From: a virus
IMG/VR virus record: IMGVR_UViG_3300042326_000224
Span: 1-30,825 of that record
Direction: 5' to 3' (one strand)
Length of the DNA: 30,825 nucleotides
The notes below the pieces were generated by a model. It saw only the letters and a program-made list of their open reading frames with translations. It was not told the DNA's origin and made no database searches. The translations under genes and the position numbers were made by a program. Each line of letters opens with the position of its first letter. Positions within the stretch are counted from its first letter, which is position 1. Of the stretch, positions 23,817 through 30,824 are shown in pieces.

Positions 23817-23965
23817 GGTTCATTCTCCTCGTCCAGTTCGGCCAACTTGTCCAATGCGTCTTCCATCACGATCCGCTGGCACTGTCGGCACAGGTTCTCG
23901 AATGGGTCGATCTTCTTCTGACAACTGCACTCGTAACCGATGTCCTTCTTCTCTTCGTCGCTCAT
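23813..23965 (-). CDS. Four-cysteine small protein, probable zinc binder
   Basis: A 50-residue frame that starts ATG 23965 (ATGA overlap with the preceding stop) and ends in an ATGA overlap with thyX, filling the space exactly. Cysteines lie at residues 13 and 15 (YECSCQ) and 26 and 29 (LCRQCQ), a C-x-C...C-x2-C set that could hold one zinc. The C-terminus is acidic. No family was recognised. Perfect coupling on both sides and no non-coding space argue that it is real. Confidence 0.7.
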   Translation of the reverse strand: MSDEEKKDIGYECSCQKKIDPFENLCRQCQRIVMEDALDKLAELDEENEP

Positions 23966-24324
23966 GCAAGACTCCTTGCAATCATCGGGCGCACAATGGC
24001 AATACTGCGAATATCAGTTCCTTGTTTCTGATCCACGGCATTTTTGAGGGTCTGTGCGACAATGCTGCCGATGTGTTCGTACTGCTTGTTGACTCGGTAC
24101 AAGTCCTCAACGAACTCGGGTGTCATCAAAAAGGTTGTCACAACCTTGACGCTTGTAAGCATCGAAATGTCGTGCCCATGCTTTTTGGAGGTTCGTTGAT
24201 CTTGCTCAGCCTCTACTAGAACAACGATGTCACAGAGCCTTTGTCTCGCCTCGTCGCGCTCCTTCCGCAGTTGCGTGATGATTTCGATTGCTCGGTCCAG
24301 AGTCAGATCATCAAGGTCATCCAT
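23962..24324 (-). CDS. Unknown helical protein in low-GC stretch
   Basis: A 120-residue protein, helical and charged at the start (DLTLDRAIEIITQLRKERDEARQRL), with a middle MLTSVKVVTTFLMTPEFVEDLYRVNKQYE and no recognised domain. Its DNA is about 45% GC in two 60-base lines I counted, against roughly 60% in neighbouring genes, a sign of recent acquisition. The ATG has GGAGG 6 nt upstream, inside the 87-residue gene it overlaps by 8 bp. Confidence 0.68.
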   Translation of the reverse strand: MDDLDDLTLDRAIEIITQLRKERDEARQRLCDIVVLVEAEQDQRTSKKHGHDISMLTSVKVVTTFLMTPEFVEDLYRVNKQYEHIGSIVAQTLKNAVDQKQGTDIRSIAIVRPMIARSLA

Positions 24325-24580
24325 TGTGGTCCTCCAGTTCTTCCAGTTGCTTCATGGTCATGCGTTCCAGCCAGAAGGGCGTGTTAGGCCCAACGTAGGC
24401 GCAGGTCACGTTGAACGACAGGTACTCCAGCGCCTCTTCAAAGTCCATTCCATCACGTTCCATCAGAACCGTCAAGGCCTTGTCTTGGTCGTACACCGCA
24501 TGGACCTTGTTCTCATGGTCGATGATGATTCCGATGAACGCCCGCTCGAAACCATCGGCCAGCAGCAGGTCAGATGTCAT
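24317..24580 (-). CDS. Conserved phage protein of unknown function
   Basis: An 87-residue protein. The central ALTVLMERDGMDFEEALEYLSFNVTCAYVGPNTPFW is a widely seen phage pattern (MxRDGMxxEEAxEYxxFNVxxAYVGxxTPxF) in small proteins next to replication genes; it has no known biochemical activity that I can name. Upstream it overlaps the primase-helicase end by 11 bp, so it probably is expressed with it. Confidence 0.75.
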   Translation of the reverse strand: MTSDLLLADGFERAFIGIIIDHENKVHAVYDQDKALTVLMERDGMDFEEALEYLSFNVTCAYVGPNTPFWLERMTMKQLEELEDHNG

Positions 24581-26159
24581 CGTTGATCTCCATCTCGGTT
24601 TCGTGCAGCCGTCCCGTGTCCTTGTAGTACGTCAGCATCCCCGCGATCCCGGTATCCCCGGTGAAGCGGTTCTTCAGGACGCGCAGCACCAGTTCATTGG
24701 GGTTCTCGCCCTGCTGGTTGCGTTCAAGACCGATCACGGCGTCAGCCAACTGGGCAATGGAGTGGGACCCACGCAACTGGGCCAGCGAGGTCGAGGCACC
24801 TTCTTCGTGACCACGGTCCCCATCAGGACGCCGCAGGTGGGAGACCACGAACATGGCCGCCTGGGTCTCCTCTACGAGGGAACGCAGCGAGGTCATGGCG
24901 TTGTCGATCAGCCTGCGCTCGTCTCCATCCCCAAGGCCGGACACGACGATGGACAGGTGGTCCAGGAAGATGTAGTCGCACCCGCATGACTTGATCATGT
25001 ACCGGGTCCGTGCCAGCAGGTTCTCCGGGTCCACCGATCCGAAGTGGTCGAACAGCACCACCTTGGCTACCGTCGAGTCGAAGGCCTCACGCTTCTGGTC
25101 CTGCGAGATGCCACGCTCCTCCCAGAAGTACGGGGGAGTGTTGAGATGGATGCCCATGAGGTTCCGTCCGGTGCGCTTGACGCTCTCTTCGAGCATGAGC
25201 AGGCCCACCTTCTTGCCGCTGCGGATGAGGTGACACACCATTTCCCGGCACACGCTGGACTTTCCGATCCCGGTGCCGGAAGTAAGAACCACAAGTTCGC
25301 CCTTCCGAATGCCGAGCAACTTCTCGTTGAGGGCAGACCATGGGTAGGGAGTCGAATCGTTGGGATCGTCCGCGTTGACGGCGTCCCAAAGATCAGATCC
25401 CAGAACCACTCCATCAGGCCTGAACGCCTTCGCACCGTAGACCGCATCGATCACCCGCTTTCCTTCGCCCGCGACATGGGCATCGTTTGCATCCTTGAAG
25501 CCGGGAATCGTCCCGATCTTCGCCTTGCCCGGGGTCAGCAGCATGGCACACTCACGCGCCGCCTTGCGACCGGGCTCGTCGTCATCGAACATGATCACCA
25601 CGTTCTCGAACTTCTCAAGCCATTCGAGGTTGTTCTGAAACGACTTCAGGGCACCCGCAGCCCCAGTGGGAACCGACACGACAGGCCACTTGTGGCCGAA
25701 CAACTGGCTGATGGTCAGGGCATCCACCTCGCCCTCGGTCACCGTGACCATGCGGCCACCATCCCGCCACAGGTGCATCCCGTAGAGCGGCATGTTCTTG
25801 CTGTCTCCCAGCACAAGGAAGTCCTTGGAGGGGAACCGCAGTTTCTGGGCCACGACCTCGCGGTCACGGATGTACTGGGCCACCTGGACCGTCTGGCCGT
25901 TGTACTGGCCGAGGCCGTACTGCCAGAAGACGCTGGTGTCCTCCGTGATTCCCCGCTTGTTGAGGCGCGAGGGTTCGACCGAGATCAGGTCCTCGCGGAC
26001 CTTGGTGATCGGCTCGATGACCTGCCCGTCTCCGGCCTCGTAGTGCTTGCAGCCGAAGCAATACCCGTGTCCATCCGTGTACCGGGCGAGGTTGTCCTTG
26101 CTCCCGCAAGCGGGGCAGGGCTCATGCTGAACGAACTCCGATTCTTTGTGGAGTTGCAT
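24570..26159 (-). CDS. Primase-helicase, gp4-like
   Basis: A 529-residue fusion of primase and ring helicase. Start ATG 26159 is chosen because GGAGAGAG precedes it; an in-frame ATG eight codons upstream lacks a site. A zinc ribbon lies at CPAC (Cys15, Cys18) and CFGC (Cys34, Cys37). TOPRIM acids lie in VTEGEVDAL (Glu142, Glu144) and FDDDEPG (Asp192-194). The helicase Walker A is SGTGIGKSS (Lys300), Walker B is YIFLDH (Asp400), and the later H4 region QLRGSHSIAQLADAVIGLERN is intact. It ends in an acidic MEINDDI tail, which may contact the polymerase. T7 gp4 is 566 residues. Confidence 0.97.
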   Translation of the reverse strand: MQLHKESEFVQHEPCPACGSKDNLARYTDGHGYCFGCKHYEAGDGQVIEPITKVREDLISVEPSRLNKRGITEDTSVFWQYGLGQYNGQTVQVAQYIRDREVVAQKLRFPSKDFLVLGDSKNMPLYGMHLWRDGGRMVTVTEGEVDALTISQLFGHKWPVVSVPTGAAGALKSFQNNLEWLEKFENVVIMFDDDEPGRKAARECAMLLTPGKAKIGTIPGFKDANDAHVAGEGKRVIDAVYGAKAFRPDGVVLGSDLWDAVNADDPNDSTPYPWSALNEKLLGIRKGELVVLTSGTGIGKSSVCREMVCHLIRSGKKVGLLMLEESVKRTGRNLMGIHLNTPPYFWEERGISQDQKREAFDSTVAKVVLFDHFGSVDPENLLARTRYMIKSCGCDYIFLDHLSIVVSGLGDGDERRLIDNAMTSLRSLVEETQAAMFVVSHLRRPDGDRGHEEGASTSLAQLRGSHSIAQLADAVIGLERNQQGENPNELVLRVLKNRFTGDTGIAGMLTYYKDTGRLHETEMEINDDI

Positions 26160-26526
26160 TGTTCTCTCTCCATTCGATTTCAATGCGTGGCTGGTCGCTG
26201 TAGCACTTCTCTGCTTCCAGCCACATGATCTGTGTGTCGTCCTGCCACGCCCATCCGTTGAGCGAGTCGAGGATCGACTTGACGTGATTGTCGATGTCTC
26301 CTACGGGCCAGACATTCGACGGCTTCTTGGGTTTACGACAAAAGAAACGAACCTTCACCAGCAGCGGACCCGAGAGGGGGCAGCCCTTGGGCTTGTTCAT
26401 GGCACCAAGGGCCGCCTTGGCCTCTCGTCGGAATCTCTCGTAGGTCTTCCCGTAGTAAGCGAAACCCCTCCGCGAAATGCGGGGACGAGACGCCGGAACA
26501 GGATCAACCCAGAGGACGATCTTCAT
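26122..26526 (-). CDS. RusA-like Holliday junction resolvase/endonuclease
   Basis: A 134-residue protein with the RusA-type core: SRPRISRRGFAYYGKTY near the start, then GDIDNHVKSILDSLNG (about residues 76-91; the acidic residues bind metal) and WQDDTQIMWLEAEK. RusA cuts four-way junctions as a dimer. In T7 this position is filled by the unrelated endonuclease I (gp3), so this is a functional replacement used for replication intermediates and before packaging. The start overlaps the ssDNA-binding gene stop as TGATG; the end overlaps the primase-helicase start. Confidence 0.92.
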   Translation of the reverse strand: MKIVLWVDPVPASRPRISRRGFAYYGKTYERFRREAKAALGAMNKPKGCPLSGPLLVKVRFFCRKPKKPSNVWPVGDIDNHVKSILDSLNGWAWQDDTQIMWLEAEKCYSDQPRIEIEWRENNATPQRIGVRSA

Positions 26527-27134
26527 CAGAAGTCGTTGTCTTCCGATCCGGTCGCATCGTTGGCGTTGGCGCTGGCCACGAAGCCCTTGGGATCAGCCTT
26601 GAACCCGTAGGCATCGAAGTTGTCGCCGGGGACGTACTCGCGCAGTTCCACGATCTGGACCGCCTTCATGCGGAGGGAGATCCCGGCGCCGACCATGGCG
26701 GTGAAGAAGGGGACCACCTCGAAGGCGACCTTGATCTTGGAGCCAGAGCCCACGTTGGGCGGGGTCTGGATGGCCGTGCCAGCCGAGTCGAAGAGAACGG
26801 GCTTCTGCTCCCATGACTTCTCCTCGTTCCCGGCCTTGGCCTTCAACTTGAACTTGATGCGGATCATGCCCTCGTCCGTCTCCTTGATGGGCATGGCCGA
26901 CCGCTTCAACTTCTTGCCGCCGCGCTTCTCGCACTCGGACTCGTAGGCCTCATCCGCCGCCTTGTTCAGCGAAGCGATGAAGTCCTTCGAGGCCTTGTCC
27001 TTCGGGTCCAGTTCCAGATCCACGCTGTACACGCCGTCCTTGTCGAACTTGGTGTCCGGCGTGGTCAGGCGCGGGTAGATGGCCGTACCGAGGGGCGAGG
27101 TGATGCGGGCGAACTTCTTGCGGGTAGCACTCAT
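26526..27134 (-). CDS. Single-stranded DNA-binding protein, gp2.5-like
   Basis: A 202-residue protein of the T7 gp2.5 type. It starts basic (MSATRKKFARITSPLGTAIYPRL), has an OB-fold-like beta pattern (VYSVDLELDPKD, IRIKFKLKAK, KIKVAFEVVPFF) and ends with a highly acidic tail ending SEDNDF, like the gp2.5 ending in Asp/Glu-rich DEDF. That tail contacts the polymerase and helicase. The start ATG 27134 has AAAGGAG and dyad C upstream. Confidence 0.9.
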   Translation of the reverse strand: MSATRKKFARITSPLGTAIYPRLTTPDTKFDKDGVYSVDLELDPKDKASKDFIASLNKAADEAYESECEKRGGKKLKRSAMPIKETDEGMIRIKFKLKAKAGNEEKSWEQKPVLFDSAGTAIQTPPNVGSGSKIKVAFEVVPFFTAMVGAGISLRMKAVQIVELREYVPGDNFDAYGFKADPKGFVASANANDATGSEDNDF

Positions 27135-27150
27135 GTGGCGTCTCCTTTGT

Positions 27151-27165
27151 GTCTAGGTCCTAGAC
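27151..27165 (-). promoter_or_regulatory. TCTAG-N3-CTAGA dyad, site C (before ssDNA-binding protein)
   Basis: The minus strand reads GTCTAGGACCTAGAC, the longest copy with 6+6 arms. It lies directly after the RNA polymerase TGA and 16 bp before the ssDNA-binding ATG, with AAAGGAG between. The loop is GAC here and GAA in the others. Confidence 0.7.
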
Positions 27166-29559
27166 TCAGTTGAAGTAGTAGTCTGAGTCTCGGACCTTCG
27201 TGATGTCCAGAGTACCGTACTCAGGAACTTCAGGCAGTGTAACAGACCCGGGCAACATTGTCAAGGCCCCGGTTCTGAACTCATTCAGCAGGTCCCGGGT
27301 GAAGATGTCAACGGTCGCCTCGCGGACGCACGAAGCCACCTTCAGGTAATCCCCCGACAGGCACATGATCTGGTCATGCACCGACCCCAGGTGGTTGATG
27401 CCGTTGGCCGCGCACAGGTTGACCGTGTGCCCAAGCAGGCCGCCGAAGCCGTCCAGGGAGTGGACATAGTTGGCGGGGCCTCCGTTCAGGGCCTTGCGCT
27501 TGGACTGGACACCGTTCTCCAGCCGGATGCTCAGGACCTTTGCTTTCGCACCGATCCGGGTGGAGACCGTGACCACATCGTAGTTCTCGTACCTCATCCG
27601 AACAGGGAACCCGATGGGGGTCATCCAGTACGGGGTCACGTCATTGTCGATCAGGACCGCCATGACATCACGGATGAACTTCATGCCCCGCTGGGCGGAA
27701 CCCACGACATCACCGATGGATTCCCAGATGATCTTGCCCAGGTAGGCCACGGGCTTGTAGGTCTCCAGGCCGAAGGGGTTGTTCCCGGTCTTGCGGATGC
27801 GGTCTTCCAGCCACTCACGGGTGTACGAGATGCACGAATGCAACGTCAGCCCATAGGGCAGGGTCATGGTCTGCCGCTTGGTGGTGGTCCGGTCGATGCC
27901 CATCTTGAGCAGGGTCTGGGCCATCGGCTCCATTGACGACTTCAGTTTCGTGATTACGGTGTCGGCAACGAACTGGTACGGATCCGAGGGATGGTCCGAG
28001 GGCAGTACGTTGGTGGCCAGGGCCGACACGGGATCCCGCAGGAGCATCGAGTAGATCTGCAGGCCCTGCGTGGTGGCGTCCATGGCGATGGGCAGGCTGC
28101 TGACGAAGGACGATCCCTGCCGCCACATCTCATGGATCTCACGGCAGGCGGCCACGAACGCGAACGGCTCGTCTGCCTCAAGCCACACCTTGTTCGCCCA
28201 TGGGTCACGGGCCACCTGCTGGATGCTTGCCCGGTTCTCCTCGACCCACCGGACACGCTCCTTGATCGTCTTCTTGTCGAGGCCGAACTTGTTGGCCACC
28301 TGGATGTACAGGGGGAACTGGTCGGCCTCCGTCTTCAGGGGCTTGCCATCGGCGAAGCGCAGCATGGCCTTGGCATACGAGACGCCCTGGGGGTGCAGGA
28401 ACAGGGGCAGTGGGTAGCCACGACCACGGAAGTCCAGTTGGTGAGGGAACCACAGCCGTCCATGGGCAGCCATCTTGTCGGCCACGAACAGCGACTTGAG
28501 CGTCAGCAGGCGCTGGGACTCATACGATTCGTTCAGGAAGTGGATCTTGGCTGCGGCCTTGCGCCAGTCACGGCGGGCCTGCTCGTCGGTGTCGATGTTG
28601 ACGGGCTTGGTGGGCAGTTCCTCGTCGCGGCTCGGGGGCAGACCATCGACGGCCATGCCTTCCTTCCAGCACTCATGCACCAGTTCACGGATGTAGCCAT
28701 CGACCACCCATGGGGTGTTCTGCACGAAGTTGACCGCCGCATACACGCCCGATGACAGTGATGATGACAGTGATTCCTGGTACGACTTCGACCTGCTCTT
28801 GACGAGGGGCCGGGGCTTCCAGTCCAGCGATGCGTAGCCGCCCACCCAGGGGTTGTTCCACTCCAGGGGCTTCTCGATCATGGGCAGGAACATCGGCTCA
28901 AGGGATTCGTGGTATTCGTGGCATCCCTTGATCCACTCGCGGATGTCCTTGGTCGGCTGGATCACGCAGTAGCGGCGGCCCCGGGCATTCAACTTGGTGA
29001 TGATCTCGATGACCCCGGTGCGCTCGGCCAGCATCTCCACCAACAGCAGGCCCACGGCCAGCGCCTCGGCCTTGGCCCAACGCTTGGTGACCAGGTCAAC
29101 GGCCTTGGCTGCGTCACGGGCGAACCTGCGCTTGAACTTCTGCCCCACCTTCTTGAACGTCTTCTTCTGGACGGTTCGGAGAAAGTCGGGCTGCTCACGG
29201 GCCAGTTCATCGAGCAGGATCTCGTCCTCGATGGCACGGCCCACGGCGATGCAGGTCCCGGTCAGCATCCGTTCCTGGGACAGGGCATCGATGACCACCT
29301 TGGCCGCGATGACGGCTGCCTTCTCCGAGGCGATCTGCGACAGCAGGGGGAAGCAGCGATGCCTACGGCCAGGTCCGTTCTCGGCACGTGCCATCCACAG
29401 GGCCAGCCCCTTGGCCAGTTCCGTGGTGCATCGGTTCAGCATCATCCGCCCGGGGATGGTGTTGCTCTCCGAGGCGATCTCATGGGCCTTGGCCTTGCGG
29501 TTCTGGTACCGCTGCTTGCCCAGTTCCACCATTTCCTTGTTGAGTTTGTCCTGCCGCAT
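27166..29559 (-). CDS. Single-subunit DNA-dependent RNA polymerase, gp1-like
   Basis: A 797-residue T7-type RNA polymerase (T7: 883). Catalytic elements: MDATTQGLQ with Asp494 (T7 Asp537), TTKRQTMTLPYG with Lys561 and Tyr569 (T7 Lys631, Tyr639, the same 8-residue spacing) and GSVHDQI with Asp729 (T7 Asp812). The C-terminus SDYYFN parallels the T7 foot ending in DFAFA. It makes the phage a self-directed transcription system, recognising promoters of its own type. Dyad B is 10 bp upstream of the start, and an intrinsic terminator separates it from the early genes. It is the third large gene to be transcribed, not late as in phiKMV-like phages. Confidence 0.98.
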   Translation of the reverse strand: MRQDKLNKEMVELGKQRYQNRKAKAHEIASESNTIPGRMMLNRCTTELAKGLALWMARAENGPGRRHRCFPLLSQIASEKAAVIAAKVVIDALSQERMLTGTCIAVGRAIEDEILLDELAREQPDFLRTVQKKTFKKVGQKFKRRFARDAAKAVDLVTKRWAKAEALAVGLLLVEMLAERTGVIEIITKLNARGRRYCVIQPTKDIREWIKGCHEYHESLEPMFLPMIEKPLEWNNPWVGGYASLDWKPRPLVKSRSKSYQESLSSSLSSGVYAAVNFVQNTPWVVDGYIRELVHECWKEGMAVDGLPPSRDEELPTKPVNIDTDEQARRDWRKAAAKIHFLNESYESQRLLTLKSLFVADKMAAHGRLWFPHQLDFRGRGYPLPLFLHPQGVSYAKAMLRFADGKPLKTEADQFPLYIQVANKFGLDKKTIKERVRWVEENRASIQQVARDPWANKVWLEADEPFAFVAACREIHEMWRQGSSFVSSLPIAMDATTQGLQIYSMLLRDPVSALATNVLPSDHPSDPYQFVADTVITKLKSSMEPMAQTLLKMGIDRTTTKRQTMTLPYGLTLHSCISYTREWLEDRIRKTGNNPFGLETYKPVAYLGKIIWESIGDVVGSAQRGMKFIRDVMAVLIDNDVTPYWMTPIGFPVRMRYENYDVVTVSTRIGAKAKVLSIRLENGVQSKRKALNGGPANYVHSLDGFGGLLGHTVNLCAANGINHLGSVHDQIMCLSGDYLKVASCVREATVDIFTRDLLNEFRTGALTMLPGSVTLPEVPEYGTLDITKVRDSDYYFN

Positions 29560-29569
29560 GGGTCTCCCT

Positions 29570-29582
29570 TCTAGTTCCTAGA
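29570..29582 (-). promoter_or_regulatory. TCTAG-N3-CTAGA dyad, site B (before RNA polymerase)
   Basis: The minus strand reads TCTAGGAACTAGA, then AGGGAGACCC before the ATG. It lies immediately downstream of a candidate extended -10 box, i.e. over the expected transcription start, as an operator would. Confidence 0.7.
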
Positions 29583-29590
29583 CTGTACCA
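29582..29590 (-). promoter_or_regulatory. Candidate extended -10 promoter before RNA polymerase gene
   Basis: TGGTACAGT on the minus strand (TGn plus TACAGT, 4 of 6 of TATAAT) after the terminator T run. No good -35 is seen. The preceding TTATTTGTG also occurs in the strong early promoter. A weak promoter would explain how the gene is read despite the terminator. Confidence 0.35.
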
Positions 29591-29596
29591 CATACA

Positions 29597-29635
29597 CAAA
29601 TAAAAACCCCCCGTATTCACTTGGAATACGAGGGG
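29597..29635 (-). terminator. Intrinsic terminator between early genes and RNA polymerase
   Basis: On the minus strand CCCCTCGTATTC pairs with GAATACGGGGGG around a CAAGT loop (12 bp, one G-U pair), followed by TTTTTATTT. It is 42 bp after the DUF932-like stop. It should stop most host polymerase transcripts from the early promoter before the phage RNA polymerase gene. Confidence 0.92.
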
Positions 29636-29677
29636 CAGGGAGAGGAGAACACCGCGAGTGGCGGCTCTCCCAAGATA

Positions 29678-30394
29678 TCACGCCAGTGCGTAGAACTGGT
29701 CGAGGTTGCGGTCGAACTCGATCACGGCACGTGGACGGTCCACGGGGTTGGCTTCCTTGACGAGGTGGGTGAACGCAGCCTGCAGGTTCCACAGGCACAG
29801 GTACTCCGTCTGGTAGTCGAAGGACGGAGACTTGGACTCCTCGTAGAAGTCCAGGATCTTCGACTTGTTCAGGACGCCACGCTGGGCCAGTTGCAGCGCA
29901 AACTGAGCCAGTTCGGTGCTGCCCGTGTACTGGGTCTTCAGGCGATCCTGACGCTCGGTGTACTGGCGGGACTGTGCGACGAACGACTTGACCGCGTTGT
30001 CGATCATGACCGGGAGCCGATCCCACACGTTGGTTGTGTGCTTGGTCCGCAGGATGTGTTCGGCCATGATCAGGCCGTTGGTGCAGACTCCGACCGTCTT
30101 GCCAAACATGACACGGGCAGCGATGGTCATGTCGTAGGAGTTCATCACGGCAAACTCCCACGTCTCGCCGGGGGAATCGGGCAGGTCGGGCGAGGTGATG
30201 ACGGCCTTGGACACGAACACGGGCCGCTTGCGGTGGACCTGATGGTGGTCGCTGACGACCCGGAGTCCGGCGCTCTCGAACTGCCCGCACACCGTGTTCC
30301 ACAGGCGTTCCTGGGACACGGGGCAGTAGGTGCGGGTGGCGGCGGGGACGGGGAAGGACGAGAGGCGGGTGATGTCGGTGTAGGTGCGGGACAT
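29678..30394 (-). CDS. DUF932-like early protein
   Basis: A 238-residue protein. ATG 30394 with AGGAG upstream is preferred to an earlier in-frame start (30439), which lies within the preceding gene. The centre matches the DUF932 (phage/plasmid-like) pattern: WEFAVMNSYDMTIAARVMFG, VGVCTNGLIMAEHIL and KHTTNVWDRLP, i.e. N-S-x-D, V-C-x-N-G-L and H-T. The family is common in phages and plasmids; no activity is established. As a gene transcribed by host RNA polymerase in the first minutes it may act on the host, but that is inference. It ends just before the terminator. Confidence 0.78.
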   Translation of the reverse strand: MSRTYTDITRLSSFPVPAATRTYCPVSQERLWNTVCGQFESAGLRVVSDHHQVHRKRPVFVSKAVITSPDLPDSPGETWEFAVMNSYDMTIAARVMFGKTVGVCTNGLIMAEHILRTKHTTNVWDRLPVMIDNAVKSFVAQSRQYTERQDRLKTQYTGSTELAQFALQLAQRGVLNKSKILDFYEESKSPSFDYQTEYLCLWNLQAAFTHLVKEANPVDRPRAVIEFDRNLDQFYALA

Positions 30395-30395
30395 T

Positions 30396-30560
30396 TCAGT
30401 TCTCCTGAGTCTTGTTGAGGGTGTCAACGATGGAAGCAAGGCGGGTCAGTTCTTCCCGGCAGACTTGCACGGTGGTGGGGCTGGGGTCGGACGTGAGCAG
30501 GTGGATGATGATCTCCACTGCGGTCGTCCACGTCATGTTCATCTGGATCGTCTCTGGCAT
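30396..30560 (-). CDS. Small early protein, 54 residues
   Basis: Starts ATG 30560 with CGGAGAACACC upstream and stops at TGA 30396-30398, 1 bp before the DUF932-like ATG. It is helical and acidic: MPETIQMNMTWTTAVEIIIH, a short proline turn SDPSPTT, and CREELTRLASIVDTLNK. No family recognised. The fit of ribosome site, length and close spacing supports it as a real gene. Confidence 0.62.
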   Translation of the reverse strand: MPETIQMNMTWTTAVEIIIHLLTSDPSPTTVQVCREELTRLASIVDTLNKTQEN

Positions 30561-30573
30561 CGGTGTTCTCCGT

Positions 30574-30586
30574 TCTAGGAACTAGA
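30574..30586 (-). promoter_or_regulatory. TCTAG-N3-CTAGA dyad, site A (early region)
   Basis: The minus strand reads TCTAGTTCCTAGA (the same site in reverse orientation: TTC rather than GAA). It covers the last codons and the TAG stop of the 71-residue gene and lies 13 bp before the next ATG, followed by CGGAGAACACC, nearly identical to the sequence after site D. Confidence 0.68.
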
Positions 30587-30790
30587 CTTGCGGCGGGCCT
30601 TGGGCTTTGGTGGATGCCCGAGGCAGTGATTGATGAAGATCCACTCTCCATCCGTGAGCCACGACTTGTGGTGATCGACACGCCAGACCACCAAAGACGC
30701 GAAGTTGTACGCAGCCTCCGTCTGACCTGACTCGGCCAGCCTGAGCGTCTGCAGGATCGATTCCGTGATCAGGAAGCGGCTGTTCTCCAT
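30575..30790 (-). CDS. First early gene, unknown 71-residue protein
   Basis: The first gene after the sigma-70 promoter. It begins MENSRFLITESILQTLRLAE, has VVWRVDHHKSWLTDGEWIFINHCLG (aromatic and His-rich) and ends basic, PKPKARRKSSS, overlapping dyad A. No domain recognised. No ribosome site is present; the ATG lies exactly where the transcript is expected to begin (7 nt after the -10), so it may be translated leaderless. The frame is intact and a promoter points at it, so it is probably coding. Confidence 0.65.
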   Translation of the reverse strand: MENSRFLITESILQTLRLAESGQTEAAYNFASLVVWRVDHHKSWLTDGEWIFINHCLGHPPKPKARRKSSS

Positions 30791-30796
30791 GAGTGA

Positions 30797-30824
30797 ATAT
30801 TACCACAAATAACAATCCTGTCAA
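30797..30824 (-). promoter_or_regulatory. Strong sigma-70 early promoter
   Basis: On the minus strand TTGACA (30824-30819, perfect -35), 16 bp, then TAATAT (30802-30797), preceded by TGG (extended -10). The predicted start is about base 30790. It points into the early block and should be used by host RNA polymerase. Confidence 0.9.

Noticed and set aside
22669-29582. T7-class promoter read from ACTAGA...GGGAGA next to sites B and D
   Set aside because: The distance from CTAG to GGGAGA varies (2 to 7 bases) among the sites, while single-subunit polymerase promoters have fixed spacing; GGGAG is better explained as the ribosome site. The dyad itself may still be a promoter part.
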